NCBI GenBank assembly: GCA_012513915.1
Contig: JAAZBG010000305.1
Coordinates: 42,800 to 106,799, forward strand
Direction of reading: 5' to 3'
Source of the DNA: Fibrobacter sp.
GTDB lineage: Bacteria; Fibrobacterota; Chitinivibrionia; Chitinivibrionales; Chitinispirillaceae
Length of the DNA: 64,000 bases
Part shown: one piece after another, positions 10,191-18,643 of the stretch
Numbering within the stretch: the stretch's first letter is position 1
Layout of the letters: each line of letters opens with the position of its first letter
Position numbers and translations under genes: made by a program
The notes under the pieces: model-generated
The model's database searches: none
What the model saw: the letters and a program-made list of their open reading frames with translations, nothing else
Told to the model about the DNA's origin: nothing

Positions 10191-10586
10191 ATGTTGACTG
10201 ATCAGATTGCAGATATGTTCAACAGAATTCGTAATGCGGTTCAGGCTAAAAAACGTGTGGTTGAAATTCCTGCGTCAAACCTGAAAAAAGAGATCGCTCG
10301 TCTTCTTTTTGAAAATCATTTTATCGCAAAATATGCTTATGTAAGTGACAGTAAGCAGGGTGTTATCAAAATTCTCCTTAAGTATGATGAAAGTCAGGTA
10401 AATGCCATTCAGGGGATTAAGAGAGTTTCCACTCCGGGACGTAAGCAGTATTCTAAATCTGCTGTTGTTCCAAAAGTCCTTAATGGTATGGGTATGGCGA
10501 TCGTTTCTACATCGAAGGGTGTTATGAATGATCGTGACTGCCGTAAAATGAATGTCGGTGGTGAGGTTATCGGCCTGATCTGGTAA
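10191..10586 (+). CDS. rpsH: 30S ribosomal protein S8
   Basis: S8 binds the central domain of 16S rRNA and in some bacteria represses the spc operon. The 131-residue product has the family start (DQIADMFNRIRNAV), the STPGRKQYSK turn and the C-terminal STSKGVMNDRDCRKMNVGGEVI block. AAAGGGTC lies upstream of the ATG. Confidence 0.97.
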   Translation: MLTDQIADMFNRIRNAVQAKKRVVEIPASNLKKEIARLLFENHFIAKYAYVSDSKQGVIKILLKYDESQVNAIQGIKRVSTPGRKQYSKSAVVPKVLNGMGMAIVSTSKGVMNDRDCRKMNVGGEVIGLIW

Positions 10587-10648
10587 GTTTCGGCTTTTGG
10601 AAGGCCGTTAACACAGAACTATCGCAGTAAATTATAAAGGAGTATATC

Positions 10649-11188
10649 TTGTCTCGCATTGGTAAAATACCGGTACAAGTTCCTTCGGGGGTCCAGGTTA
10701 CTATAAATGGGCAGAAGGTTGAAGTAAAGGGAGCGAAGGGAACGCTTAAAGCGGATGTTCCAGTAGAGCTCTCTGTTAAACTTGATGGCAATGAGATTGT
10801 TGTTGGCCCCGCTATGGAAAGCGAAAATGTTAAAGCTTTCTGGGGTTTATACAGAGTTCTGATTGATAATATGGTTGTTGGTGTTTCTAAAGGATACCGT
10901 AAAGAGCTTGAGATCCAGGGTGTTGGATACAAAGCTGAAATGAAGGGCAAAGATCTCAACGTTATTGTTGGTTTTTCAAGCCCGAAGTTTGTTAAGGTTC
11001 CTGCTGGTATTACTTTTACTGTTGAGAACCAGACTAAAGTTATCATCGATGGTATTGATAAGCAGGCTGTTGGTCAGATTGCTGCTGATATTAGAAGAAT
11101 CCGTCCTCCTGAACCTTACAAAGGTAAAGGTATTCGATATGCTGGTGAGCAGATCAGACGTAAAGAAGGAAAAGCTGCTGGTAAATAA
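10649..11188 (+). CDS. rplF: 50S ribosomal protein L6
   Basis: L6 lies near the GTPase-associated centre and the sarcin-ricin loop. The 179-residue protein starts SRIGKIPVQVPSGVQV after the initiator and ends with the RRIRPPEPYKGKGIRY signature. The start codon is TTG, supported by AAAGGAG at 10637-10643; no better in-frame ATG or GTG gives the conserved N-terminus. Confidence 0.97.
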   Translation: MSRIGKIPVQVPSGVQVTINGQKVEVKGAKGTLKADVPVELSVKLDGNEIVVGPAMESENVKAFWGLYRVLIDNMVVGVSKGYRKELEIQGVGYKAEMKGKDLNVIVGFSSPKFVKVPAGITFTVENQTKVIIDGIDKQAVGQIAADIRRIRPPEPYKGKGIRYAGEQIRRKEGKAAGK

Positions 11189-11206
11189 GACTTATTGGAG
11201 ATAGCA

Positions 11207-11572
11207 ATGGATAAAGCAAAAAAAAGACTTGTTGAGCGTTTACGTAGAGCAAGTCGTGTAAGAGAAAAAATTCATGGTACCCCTGAGCGTCCGAGATTGT
11301 GCGTTAGAAGAACTCTAAATCATATCTATGCGCAGCTTGTTGATGACATCAATGGGGTAACACTTGTTCAGGTAGGAAGTACAGGAAAAGAATTTTCTGC
11401 AAAAGCAGAAGGTAATAAATCAGCGGTTGCTACACTTGTGGGTGAAGCGCTTGCTGAAAAGGCAAAAGAAAAAGGTGTAACCAATATAGTCTTTGATAGA
11501 AAAGGGTATCTTTTCCATGGCCGTGTAAAGGCTTTGGCTGAGGCAGCCCGCGCAAAAGGGCTTGTCTACTAA
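11207..11572 (+). CDS. rplR: 50S ribosomal protein L18
   Basis: L18 carries 5S rRNA into the 50S subunit. It is recognised by RERIHGT-like GTPERPRLCVRRTLNHIYAQ, the basic N-terminal region and the FDRKGYLFHGRVKALAEAAR C-terminus. A TTG at 11195 is in frame, but TTGGAG there is a good ribosome-binding site for the ATG at 11207, which gives 121 residues, the normal length. Confidence 0.95.
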   Translation: MDKAKKRLVERLRRASRVREKIHGTPERPRLCVRRTLNHIYAQLVDDINGVTLVQVGSTGKEFSAKAEGNKSAVATLVGEALAEKAKEKGVTNIVFDRKGYLFHGRVKALAEAARAKGLVY

Positions 11573-11597
11573 GAGACGATGGAAAGGGGTCTAAAGG

Positions 11598-12107
11598 TTG
11601 AGTAACGAAGAAGTAATTACAACAGGTGGTGATGGCCAGTTAGTTGACAGACTGGTTGCAGTTAGTCGTTGTGCGAAAGTTGTAAAAGGCGGACGCAGAT
11701 TTGGTTTCAACGCTCTTGTCGCAGTAGGTGACAACAACGGAAAAGTCGGACTCGGTATGGGAAAAGCTAACGATGTAACTGAAGCAATACGTAAAGCGGT
11801 TGAGAATGCAAAGAAAAATGTATTCTCTGTAAGTGTTGTTGATGGAACAATCCCACATGAAATTATCGGTCACTTCGGTGCCGGTAAAATTATCCTTAAG
11901 CCTGCTGCACCTGGTACAGGAGTTATTGCAGGTGGTGCTGCGCGTGCTGTTCTTGAACTTGCAGGAGTTAAAAATATCCTGACTAAGTGTCTGGGAACCA
12001 CAAATGCGCACAACGTTGTTAAGGCGACTATGGATGGTCTGCTAAAGCTTAAGACTAAAGAGCAGATTCGCGCATTACGTCAAATCCCTGTTAAAGCAAG
12101 TGCATAA
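11598..12107 (+). CDS. rpsE: 30S ribosomal protein S5
   Basis: S5 affects translational accuracy at the mRNA entry site. The 169-residue protein has the dsRBD-like domain signature [19 protein letters not shown] and the [19 protein letters not shown] stretch. The start is TTG at 11598 behind GGAAAGGGG at 11581-11589. rpsE-rpmD-rplO-secY is the usual order. Confidence 0.97.
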   Translation: MSNEEVITTGGDGQLVDRLVAVSRCAKVVKGGRRFGFNALVAVGDNNGKVGLGMGKANDVTEAIRKAVENAKKNVFSVSVVDGTIPHEIIGHFGAGKIILKPAAPGTGVIAGGAARAVLELAGVKNILTKCLGTTNAHNVVKATMDGLLKLKTKEQIRALRQIPVKASA

Positions 12108-12124
12108 GAAGGGTACTCTGAAAA

Positions 12125-12316
12125 ATGGCAAAAAAACTTAAAATTACTCTGGTTAAAAGTGTTATCGGTACACTGGTGGCACACAAGAGAACTGTTGCTG
12201 CTCTTGGTTTGAAAAAGATTCGTAGTAGTGTTGTGCAGGATGATACAGCCGTTATTCGCGGTATGGTAGATTCTATTAAGCACATCGTCAAAGTCGAAAC
12301 GGTTGATGGAGAATAA
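12125..12316 (+). CDS. rpmD: 50S ribosomal protein L30
   Basis: L30 is a small 50S protein absent from some bacteria. The 63-residue product has the KLKITLVKSVIGTLVAHKRT start and the LGLKKIRSSVVQDDTAVIRG core typical of the family. Its TAA lies one base before the rplO ATG. Confidence 0.95.
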   Translation: MAKKLKITLVKSVIGTLVAHKRTVAALGLKKIRSSVVQDDTAVIRGMVDSIKHIVKVETVDGE

Positions 12317-12317
12317 A

Positions 12318-12770
12318 ATGCTTAAATTAAATGAATTGCGACCGAATGCCGGTTCAAAGAAAACGAAAAAAAGAATTGGTCGTGGTACCGGTAGCGGTAA
12401 CGGAAGTACCGCTGGCAAAGGTAACAACGGTCACAAAGCAAGAAGCGGATCATCAACGAAGTTCTATTTTGAAGGTGGACAGACTCCTCTGACAAGAAGA
12501 ATTCCAAAAAGAGGTTTTATCAGTCCTTTCAAAACAGTTTTTCAGATTGTTAACGTTTCTGATTTGGAAAAAATTGATAACGGCAAAGATGTCGATATTG
12601 AATTTCTTTACGAAAATGGGATCATAAACGATGCCGGTTTACCAGTAAAAGTTCTCGGCAATGGTGAATTGACAAAAACCCTTACTGTCAAAGTACACGC
12701 ATTCTCAAAATCGGCAAAAGAAAAAATTGAAAAAGCAAAAGGGAAAACCGAGGTAATCGACTGTGCTTGA
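12318..12770 (+). CDS. rplO: 50S ribosomal protein L15
   Basis: L15 is a late-assembly 50S protein. The product starts MLKLNELRPNAGSKK and has the glycine- and lysine-rich RIGRGTGSGNGSTAGKGNNG loop and GGQTPLTRRIPKRGF, both diagnostic. A TTG at 12303 is in frame but lies inside rpmD; GATGGAG at 12305-12311 fits the ATG at 12318 (150 residues). The 3' end overlaps the secY start by eight bases. Confidence 0.95.
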   Translation: MLKLNELRPNAGSKKTKKRIGRGTGSGNGSTAGKGNNGHKARSGSSTKFYFEGGQTPLTRRIPKRGFISPFKTVFQIVNVSDLEKIDNGKDVDIEFLYENGIINDAGLPVKVLGNGELTKTLTVKVHAFSKSAKEKIEKAKGKTEVIDCA

Positions 12771-14085
12771 ATCATTCAAGAATATCTTCAAGATACCGGA
12801 GCTTCGTAAAAGAGTTCTATTTACACTTGGTATCATAGCGATTTACAGAATTGGTGGTCACGTTCCAACACCGGGTATTGATACTACGGTGTTAAGTGAG
12901 TTTTTTAAAAATTCAGGGAATTCACTTTTCGGATTGTATGATATGTTTGTTGGAGGTGCATTTACAAGAGTATCTGTTTTTGCTCTTGGTATTATGCCTT
13001 ACATCAGCGCGTCAATTATCATACAGTTGCTTGGAACTGTATTTCCCTATTTCCACAAACTCCAGCGTGAGGGTGGAGAGGGAAAAAAGAAAATTACTCA
13101 GTATACAAGGTACGGAACGGTACTTCTCTCTGTGGTTCAGGCTATTGGTATAAGCATCTTTTTACAAAGTATTGTTTCGCAGGAAACCGGATTGCATGCG
13201 GTGCACCAGAGTATGCTTGGTATTAAGTTTACATTATTGACAATGGTGAGCTTGACTACTGGGACAATCCTGATCATGTGGCTTGGAGAGCAGATTACAA
13301 GTCGTGGTATTGGAAATGGTATCTCGTTGATAATCTTCATTGGTATTATTGCACGGCTTCCTCAGGCAGTGATAGGTGAAACACAGTTGGTTCTTTCCGG
13401 TAACAGAAATCCGATGATGGAAATATTGATACTTGCGATAGTTCTCGCGGTAACTGCTTTTGTAGTTATGATGACTCAGGCTATGCGTAAGATTCCTATC
13501 CAGACTCCGAAAAAGGTTGTAGGACAGAAGATGTATGCTGGCCAAAATACAGTACTTCCTCTGCGTCTGAGCATGGCTGGTGTTATACCAATTATCTTTG
13601 CATCATCAATTATGACTTTTCCAAGTATGATTCAGAGTTTCTTTCCTCAGTCTGAACTGATGGAATCACTTGGTCTTCTGTTCTCACCAACCGGATATTT
13701 ATACAATATTTTAACCGGGTTACTCATTATTTTCTTTACTTATTTCTATACAGCGATTATTTTTAACCCGCTCGATATAGCAGATAATCTCAAAAGGTCT
13801 GGTGGTTTCATACCAGGGATTCGTCCCGGGAAGAAGACTGCTGAGTTTCTTGATAATGTGCTTTCAAGAATAACGTTACCTGGATCGATTTTTCTTGCAT
13901 TCGTGGCAGTTGTTCCATTTCTCGTAATGAGCAAGATGAATGTCAACTTCTACTTCGGTGGTACAAGTGTTCTAATCTGTGTTGGTGTAGCGCTTGATAC
14001 ACTTCAGCAGCTCGAATCTCATCTTCAGATGAGGAATTACGAAGGTTTCTTGAAGAAGGGAAAACTCAAGGGTAGGAGATACTAA
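12763..14085 (+). CDS. secY: Protein translocase subunit SecY
   Basis: SecY is the channel of the Sec translocon in the inner membrane. The 440-residue protein has about ten membrane segments, the N-terminal IYRIGGHVPTPGID and the plug-region GGAFTRVSVFALGIMPYISASII. It also has the LGEQITSRGIGNGISLIIF and FIPGIRPGKKTAEFLD signatures. It starts with GTG, overlapping the rplO end by eight bases. adk and map do not follow; infA comes next. Confidence 0.98.
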   Translation: MLESFKNIFKIPELRKRVLFTLGIIAIYRIGGHVPTPGIDTTVLSEFFKNSGNSLFGLYDMFVGGAFTRVSVFALGIMPYISASIIIQLLGTVFPYFHKLQREGGEGKKKITQYTRYGTVLLSVVQAIGISIFLQSIVSQETGLHAVHQSMLGIKFTLLTMVSLTTGTILIMWLGEQITSRGIGNGISLIIFIGIIARLPQAVIGETQLVLSGNRNPMMEILILAIVLAVTAFVVMMTQAMRKIPIQTPKKVVGQKMYAGQNTVLPLRLSMAGVIPIIFASSIMTFPSMIQSFFPQSELMESLGLLFSPTGYLYNILTGLLIIFFTYFYTAIIFNPLDIADNLKRSGGFIPGIRPGKKTAEFLDNVLSRITLPGSIFLAFVAVVPFLVMSKMNVNFYFGGTSVLICVGVALDTLQQLESHLQMRNYEGFLKKGKLKGRRY

Positions 14086-14109
14086 TCTTCTATCGTTGTT
14101 CGGAAAAAT

Positions 14110-14328
14110 ATGGCGAAAAACGATTCAATTCAGGTCGAGGGAACAGTTACAGAAAATTTACCAAATGCTTCATTCAGAGTGATGCTTGAGAATAAGCATG
14201 AGATTCTTGCTCATATTTCAGGCAAAATGAGAATGAACTATATCAGAATACTTCCAGGTGATAAAGTACTTGTTGAACTTTCACCGTACGATCTGACAAG
14301 AGGAAGAATAACCTACAGATATAAATAA
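14110..14328 (+). CDS. infA: Translation initiation factor IF-1
   Basis: IF-1 binds the A site during initiation. The 72-residue S1/OB-fold protein has [20 protein letters not shown], the [19 protein letters not shown] core and [17 protein letters not shown] at the end, nearly invariant in bacteria. It lies between secY and rpmJ. Confidence 0.98.
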   Translation: MAKNDSIQVEGTVTENLPNASFRVMLENKHEILAHISGKMRMNYIRILPGDKVLVELSPYDLTRGRITYRYK

Positions 14329-14341
14329 AAGGGGTGTTACT

Positions 14342-14458
14342 TTGAAAGTCCGTGCTTCTGTAAAAAGAATGTGTAAAGAGTGTAAAGTTATAAAAAGAAA
14401 AGGTATTGTTCGTGTTATTTGCGACAAAAGTCCAAAGCACAAACAGCGTCAGGGATAA
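14342..14458 (+). CDS. rpmJ: 50S ribosomal protein L36
   Basis: L36 is the smallest 50S protein. This 38-codon gene uses a TTG start at 14342 behind AAAGGGGTG. The product [20 protein letters not shown] followed by [17 protein letters not shown] carries the zinc-ribbon ligands Cys11, Cys14, Cys27 and His33, so it is the zinc-binding form. The infA-rpmJ-rpsM order is standard. Confidence 0.96.
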   Translation: MKVRASVKRMCKECKVIKRKGIVRVICDKSPKHKQRQG

Positions 14459-14507
14459 TAACAGTAATTTATAACAAGTTTTCGATAAATTATAAGGGGG
14501 TCCTAAC

Positions 14508-14888
14508 GTGGCTCGTGTTGCAGGTGTAGATATTCCAAATAATAAGAGAAGCGAAATTGCGCTCACTTATATCTACGGTATTGGTAGAACTTCTGCTCAG
14601 ACGATTCTTGTAAGAGCTGGAATCGATGTTAATAAGAAGGTAAAAGATCTTTCTGAAGATGAACTTGATAAAGTCCGGAAAATTATTGATACGGAATATC
14701 AGACAGAAGGTAACTTACGTACAGCTGTCAGAATGAATATTAAACGTCTTATGGATGTCGGATGTTTTCGTGGACTACGTCATCGTAGAGGTCTGCCATG
14801 CAGAGGTCAGCGTACACGTACTAATTCAAGAACACGTAAGGGTCCACGTAGAACAATCGCTGGTAAGAAAAAGGCTCCAGGTAAATAA
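14508..14888 (+). CDS. rpsM: 30S ribosomal protein S13
   Basis: S13 is a 30S head protein that contacts the P-site tRNA and the 50S subunit. The 126-residue protein has [32 protein letters not shown] and the basic [20 protein letters not shown]-terminal region. It starts with GTG behind a strong AAGGGGGT. Confidence 0.98.
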   Translation: MARVAGVDIPNNKRSEIALTYIYGIGRTSAQTILVRAGIDVNKKVKDLSEDELDKVRKIIDTEYQTEGNLRTAVRMNIKRLMDVGCFRGLRHRRGLPCRGQRTRTNSRTRKGPRRTIAGKKKAPGK

Positions 14889-14913
14889 TCGCTTATAGGA
14901 GAGGTTTTAAGAA

Positions 14914-15297
14914 ATGAATAAAGAGGCTACTAGAAAAGTAAAGAAAAAAGCTTCTGCTGAGGGTGTAGCACACGTTCGGGCGACGTTCAATAACACGCTC
15001 ATTAACGTGACTGACAACCGTGGCAATGTGGTTGCATGGAATACACCTGGAAAGTCTGGTTTTAAAGGTTCAAGAAAAAGCACTCCTTATGCTGCAGGTA
15101 TTGCAGCCGAAGTAGTTGGTAAGGCTGCCTTTGATGCTGGTGTACGAAAAGTTGAAGTTCATCTCAAGGGTGCAGGAAATGGTCGTGAAAGTGCTATCAG
15201 AGCACTTGCTGCAGCAGGTATCAGGGTAACTGCAATTAAAGATTTTACTGCAGTTCCTCACAATGGATGCCGTCCACCAAAGAGAAGAAGAGTGTAA
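14914..15297 (+). CDS. rpsK: 30S ribosomal protein S11
   Basis: S11 forms part of the mRNA exit platform. The 127-residue protein has [38 protein letters not shown] and the C-terminal [19 protein letters not shown] block. AGGAGAGG is upstream. It follows rpsM, as in alpha operons. Confidence 0.98.
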   Translation: MNKEATRKVKKKASAEGVAHVRATFNNTLINVTDNRGNVVAWNTPGKSGFKGSRKSTPYAAGIAAEVVGKAAFDAGVRKVEVHLKGAGNGRESAIRALAAAGIRVTAIKDFTAVPHNGCRPPKRRRV

Positions 15298-15364
15298 TTG
15301 GGTTTCTCAATTTAATTTGATTTGAGAATTATTGTTAAAGTCTGAAATATAGAGGAGAATCGAC

Positions 15365-15988
15365 ATGGCAGTTTATCATGGCCCGCGTTGCAGACAATGC
15401 CGTAGGGAAGGTGTAAAACTGATGCTTAAGGGAGAACGTTGCAAGTCGGAAAACTGTGCTTTAGAACGCAGGCCTTTTCCTCCTGGCATGAGAGTTTCCA
15501 AGAGAAGAAGATCATCCACCGAGTACAATACACAGCTAAGAGAAAAGCAGAAGATTCGTCGTATTTACGGTGTTCTTGAAAAACAGTTTGCATTATACTT
15601 TGGTGCAGCAGCGAAATCATCAGAGGTTACCGGTGAGAAACTGCTTCAAATTCTTGAGTTACGTTTCGATAATATTATTTATCGTCTCGGTTTTGCACCA
15701 TCAAGATCAAGTGCTCGCCAGTTGGTACTTCACAACCATTTCAGAGTAAATGGGAAAAAGGTGAATGTCCCATCATATCTTGTAAAAGCTGGTGATATTA
15801 TTTCTGTTAAAGAAAAAAGCAAAAATCTTGAACTTATTCACAGTGCTCTTAAGAATGTCAGAGATATTCCTGAGTGGCTCAGTGTTGATAAAGTGAAGCT
15901 TGAAGGATCAATTATTCGGGTTCCGGAACGTGCTGCTATTCCTACGAATGTTCAGGAACAACTTGTAGTCGAACTGTACTCCAGATAA
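15365..15988 (+). CDS. rpsD: 30S ribosomal protein S4, zinc type
   Basis: S4 starts 30S body assembly and in many bacteria represses the alpha operon. The 207-residue protein has an N-terminal zinc site (Cys9, Cys12, Cys26, Cys31 in GPRCRQCRREG and GERCKSENC) and an S4 RNA-binding domain (LELRFDNIIYRLGFAPSRSSARQLV region). The Cys-bearing form fits with zinc-type S14 and L36 nearby. A 67-base spacer precedes it. Confidence 0.98.
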   Translation: MAVYHGPRCRQCRREGVKLMLKGERCKSENCALERRPFPPGMRVSKRRRSSTEYNTQLREKQKIRRIYGVLEKQFALYFGAAAKSSEVTGEKLLQILELRFDNIIYRLGFAPSRSSARQLVLHNHFRVNGKKVNVPSYLVKAGDIISVKEKSKNLELIHSALKNVRDIPEWLSVDKVKLEGSIIRVPERAAIPTNVQEQLVVELYSR

Positions 15989-16007
15989 AAGGGAGAATTA
16001 TACCAAT

Positions 16008-16991
16008 ATGAAATGGAAAAGCTTGATGATGCCTAAGGGCATCCAGATCGAGAATCCAGAAAATATCCCGAATTACGGCAAAGTTACAGTTGAGCCACTC
16101 GAAAGAGGTTGGGGTCATACTATTGGGAACTCTATCAGAAGAATTCTCATGTCGTCGCTGCAGGGTGCTGCTGTAACATCAATTCGAATCGACAATGCAG
16201 TTCATGAATATTCGACAATTGATGGTGTTACTGAGGATGTTAGTGATATCATCCTAAATATTAAACAGCTCAGAATTAAGCTTTTAGCAGATCATGATGC
16301 CACGCTTAGACTTGAGGTGAGTGGTGATGGTGAGGTAAAGGCATCAGATATTGAGAAAAATCCTGATGTACAGATCCTGAATCCTGATCTACACATTGCG
16401 ACTATCAATTCTGATGCAAAACTAAAGATTGAGATGAAAGTATCTGATGGTCGCGGATATGTTTCTGCTGAAAACAACAGAAGAGAAGATGATCCGATCG
16501 GGACAATTCCTATCGATGCACTCTTTTCACCAGTTGTAAAAGTGAATTATATCGTTGAAAACACACGTGTTGGTCAACGTACGGATCTTGATAAGATTAT
16601 TTTTGATATATGGACTGACGGATCTCTCAGTGTTGAGGATGCTATCGGGTATGCATCAAAATTACTCTATGATCATCTTGAAGTGTTTATCAATTTCGAA
16701 GGTGAGTTTGAACCGGTTCAGGAAACAATTAGAGACGAAAAGACAGAAAAACTTCGTCAGCTGCTGAAAATGCGTGTTGATGAACTTGAACTTTCTGTCC
16801 GTTCGAATAACTGTTTACGTGCTGCGAATATTCATACACTCGCAGATCTGGTTAGAAATCAGGAATCTGATATGCTCAAATACAAGAATTTCGGAAGAAA
16901 GTCTCTTATTGAACTCAATCAGGTTTTAGCAAATCTTGGTCTTACATTCGGTATGGATGTAGACAAAATTGTTGGACCGGTGCTCGACTAA
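16008..16991 (+). CDS. rpoA: RNA polymerase alpha subunit
   Basis: The alpha subunit scaffolds RNA polymerase assembly and binds promoter UP elements. The 327-residue protein has the N-terminal dimerisation domain (VEPLERGWGHTIGNSIRRIL, SLQGAAVTSIRID) and, after a linker, the C-terminal domain (DELELSVRSNNCLRAANIHTLADL, FGRKSLIELNQVLANLGL). GGGAG at 15991-15995 is a somewhat distant but acceptable ribosome-binding site. Confidence 0.98.
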   Translation: MKWKSLMMPKGIQIENPENIPNYGKVTVEPLERGWGHTIGNSIRRILMSSLQGAAVTSIRIDNAVHEYSTIDGVTEDVSDIILNIKQLRIKLLADHDATLRLEVSGDGEVKASDIEKNPDVQILNPDLHIATINSDAKLKIEMKVSDGRGYVSAENNRREDDPIGTIPIDALFSPVVKVNYIVENTRVGQRTDLDKIIFDIWTDGSLSVEDAIGYASKLLYDHLEVFINFEGEFEPVQETIRDEKTEKLRQLLKMRVDELELSVRSNNCLRAANIHTLADLVRNQESDMLKYKNFGRKSLIELNQVLANLGLTFGMDVDKIVGPVLD

Positions 16992-17047
16992 GTCTCCGGT
17001 CGTTGAATAGTAACAAAAGTATTCAGTTTTAAGAGAAGGTAAGAACA

Positions 17048-17473
17048 ATGCGCCATCTGGTATCCGGACGTAAGCTGAACAGAACAGCAAGTCATCGTCG
17101 TGCAATGTTGTCAAATCTTGCAGTATCTATTCTTGATCACGAAAGAGTAACTACTACTCTTATGAAGGCAAAAGAGGTTCGCAGTGTGGTTGAACGTCTT
17201 ATTTCCTATGGTAAAAAAGCAGATCTTCATCATATCAGGCTTGCAGCTCGCCGAATCAATAATAAAACAATCCTTAAAAAATTGTTTGATGATATCGCGC
17301 CGAGTTTTAAAGAGCGTGAAGGTGGATATACCCGTATCATTCGTATTGATAACAGAAAAGGTGATAATGCACCAATGTCAATTATCGAACTGGTCGGGAG
17401 AAAAGGTGCTGTTGCCGCAGTAAGAAAGAATAAGAAAAAGACGAAGGCTTCAGACGCTGCTCCTCAGGCTTAA
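17048..17473 (+). CDS. rplQ: 50S ribosomal protein L17
   Basis: L17 sits near the exit tunnel. The 141-residue protein starts MRHLVSGRKLNRTASHRRAM and contains LSILDHERVTTTLMKAKEVR-like and RIIRIDNRKGDNAPMSIIEL stretches; it ends in a basic tail about 15 residues longer than the shortest L17s. It is the last gene of the super-operon and is followed at once by a rho-independent terminator. Confidence 0.98.
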   Translation: MRHLVSGRKLNRTASHRRAMLSNLAVSILDHERVTTTLMKAKEVRSVVERLISYGKKADLHHIRLAARRINNKTILKKLFDDIAPSFKEREGGYTRIIRIDNRKGDNAPMSIIELVGRKGAVAAVRKNKKKTKASDAAPQA

Positions 17474-17487
17474 GTTAAGAAAATTAT

Positions 17488-17516
17488 AAGCTGAGTGAAA
17501 ACTCAGCTTTTTTTTT
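17488..17516 (+). terminator. rho-independent terminator of the ribosomal super-operon
   Basis: A perfect nine-base-pair stem AAGCTGAGT/ACTCAGCTT with a GAAA tetraloop is followed by a run of nine T. It lies 14 bases after the rplQ stop and ends the ribosomal transcript ahead of the aldolase gene. Confidence 0.93.
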
Positions 17517-17541
17517 GTCGTTTTTTTGAAAGGACTTATCA

Positions 17542-18537
17542 ATGGCTGTAAGTTATAAAGATCTCGGCTTTGTTAACACCCGCGATATGTTTAAAAAAGC
17601 ATTCGCTGGAAAGTATGCAATTCCAGCATACAACTTCAATAATATGGAACAGCTTCAGGCAATTATGAATGCTTGCGGCAAATCCAAATCACCGGTTATT
17701 CTTCAGGTTTCAGCCGGTGCAAGAAAATATGCAAACGCGACACTCCTCAGATACATGGGGCAGGGTGCAATTGCTATGGCAAAAGATATGGGGTATAATT
17801 TCCCTGTTGCTTTACATCTTGACCATGGTGATACCTACGAACAGTGTGTATCATGTATCGATAGCGGTTTCTCATCCGTTATGATTGACGGTTCACATCA
17901 CGATTATGAGAAAAATATCGAGATTACATCAAAAGTTGTTGAGTACGCTCATAAGCATGATGTCACTGTTGAAGGTGAACTTGGTGTTCTCAGCGGTATC
18001 GAAGATGATGTCGTTGCTGCAAAGTCAATTTACACACAGCCCGAACAGGTTGAAGATTTCGTAAAGAAAACAGGTGTTGATTCACTTGCAATCTCTATCG
18101 GAACATCACATGGTGCTTACAAGTTCAAGCCTGAACAGTGCACAAAAGGTGCTGATGGCATTCTTGTTCCTCCACCACTTCGTTTCGACATTCTTGAAGA
18201 GATCGAAAAGAGAATTCCAGGCTTCCCGATCGTTCTTCATGGTGCAAGCTCAGTTCTTCCGCAGTATGTTGAAATGATCAACAAATTCGGTGGTAAACTT
18301 GATGCAGCAGTTGGTATTCCTGCAAGCGAACTTCGCAAAGCAGCAACATCAGCGGTTTGTAAAATCAATATCGATTCTGATGGTCGTCTTGTGATGACTG
18401 CGATGATTCGCAAAGTATTCGCAGAGGTTCCAAAAGAATTTGATCCAAGAAAGTACCTCGGACCAGCACGTGATGAGCTCGAAAAGATGATTATGGACAA
18501 GAACCAGAATGTTCTGGGCAGCGCTGGCAATGCATAA
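17542..18537 (+). CDS. fba: Class II fructose-1,6-bisphosphate aldolase
   Basis: This cytoplasmic glycolytic enzyme splits fructose-1,6-bisphosphate into glyceraldehyde 3-phosphate and dihydroxyacetone phosphate using a zinc ion. The 331-residue protein has the metal and catalytic motif LHLDHGD (Asp94, His95), MIDGSHHDYEKN, VEGELG (144-148 region), GTSHGAYK and the phosphate-binding HGASS and NIDSD loops. GAAAGGAC lies upstream, just behind the ribosomal terminator, and it has its own terminator, so it forms a single-gene unit. Confidence 0.96.
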   Translation: MAVSYKDLGFVNTRDMFKKAFAGKYAIPAYNFNNMEQLQAIMNACGKSKSPVILQVSAGARKYANATLLRYMGQGAIAMAKDMGYNFPVALHLDHGDTYEQCVSCIDSGFSSVMIDGSHHDYEKNIEITSKVVEYAHKHDVTVEGELGVLSGIEDDVVAAKSIYTQPEQVEDFVKKTGVDSLAISIGTSHGAYKFKPEQCTKGADGILVPPPLRFDILEEIEKRIPGFPIVLHGASSVLPQYVEMINKFGGKLDAAVGIPASELRKAATSAVCKINIDSDGRLVMTAMIRKVFAEVPKEFDPRKYLGPARDELEKMIMDKNQNVLGSAGNA

Positions 18538-18560
18538 TTCGAAATAGAAATATTTTTAAA

Positions 18561-18593
18561 AAAAAGGCCGGATATTTATCCGGCCTTTTTTTG
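18561..18593 (+). terminator. rho-independent terminator of fba
   Basis: The stem AAAGGCCGGAT/ATCCGGCCTTT closes over a short ATTT loop and runs into seven T. The A-run on the left arm means it could also work on the opposite strand for the convergent phospholipase D-like gene. Confidence 0.92.
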
Positions 18594-18596
18594 TAT

Positions 18597-18636
18597 ACCA
18601 TTGTAGTGGACGGTCGCGACCGTCCACTACAATGGT
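18597..18636. repeat. perfect 40-bp palindrome
   Basis: The sequence from 18597 to 18636 is a perfect, loop-free inverted repeat, centred on GGTCGCGACC with arms that read GTAGTGGACGGTCG and CGACCGTCCACTAC. It sits between the fba terminator and the convergent gene at 18644. A loop-free palindrome of this length is a repeat-element signature (REP/PIN-like), not a typical terminator. Its GTAG...CTAC outline resembles the imperfect repeat at 62036-62063. Confidence 0.85.
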
Positions 18637-18643
18637 CATGGCA

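Noticed and set aside
10567..11046. Long - strand frame across rplF
   Set aside because: It is a shadow of the rplF codons; the product is low-complexity and unlike any family.
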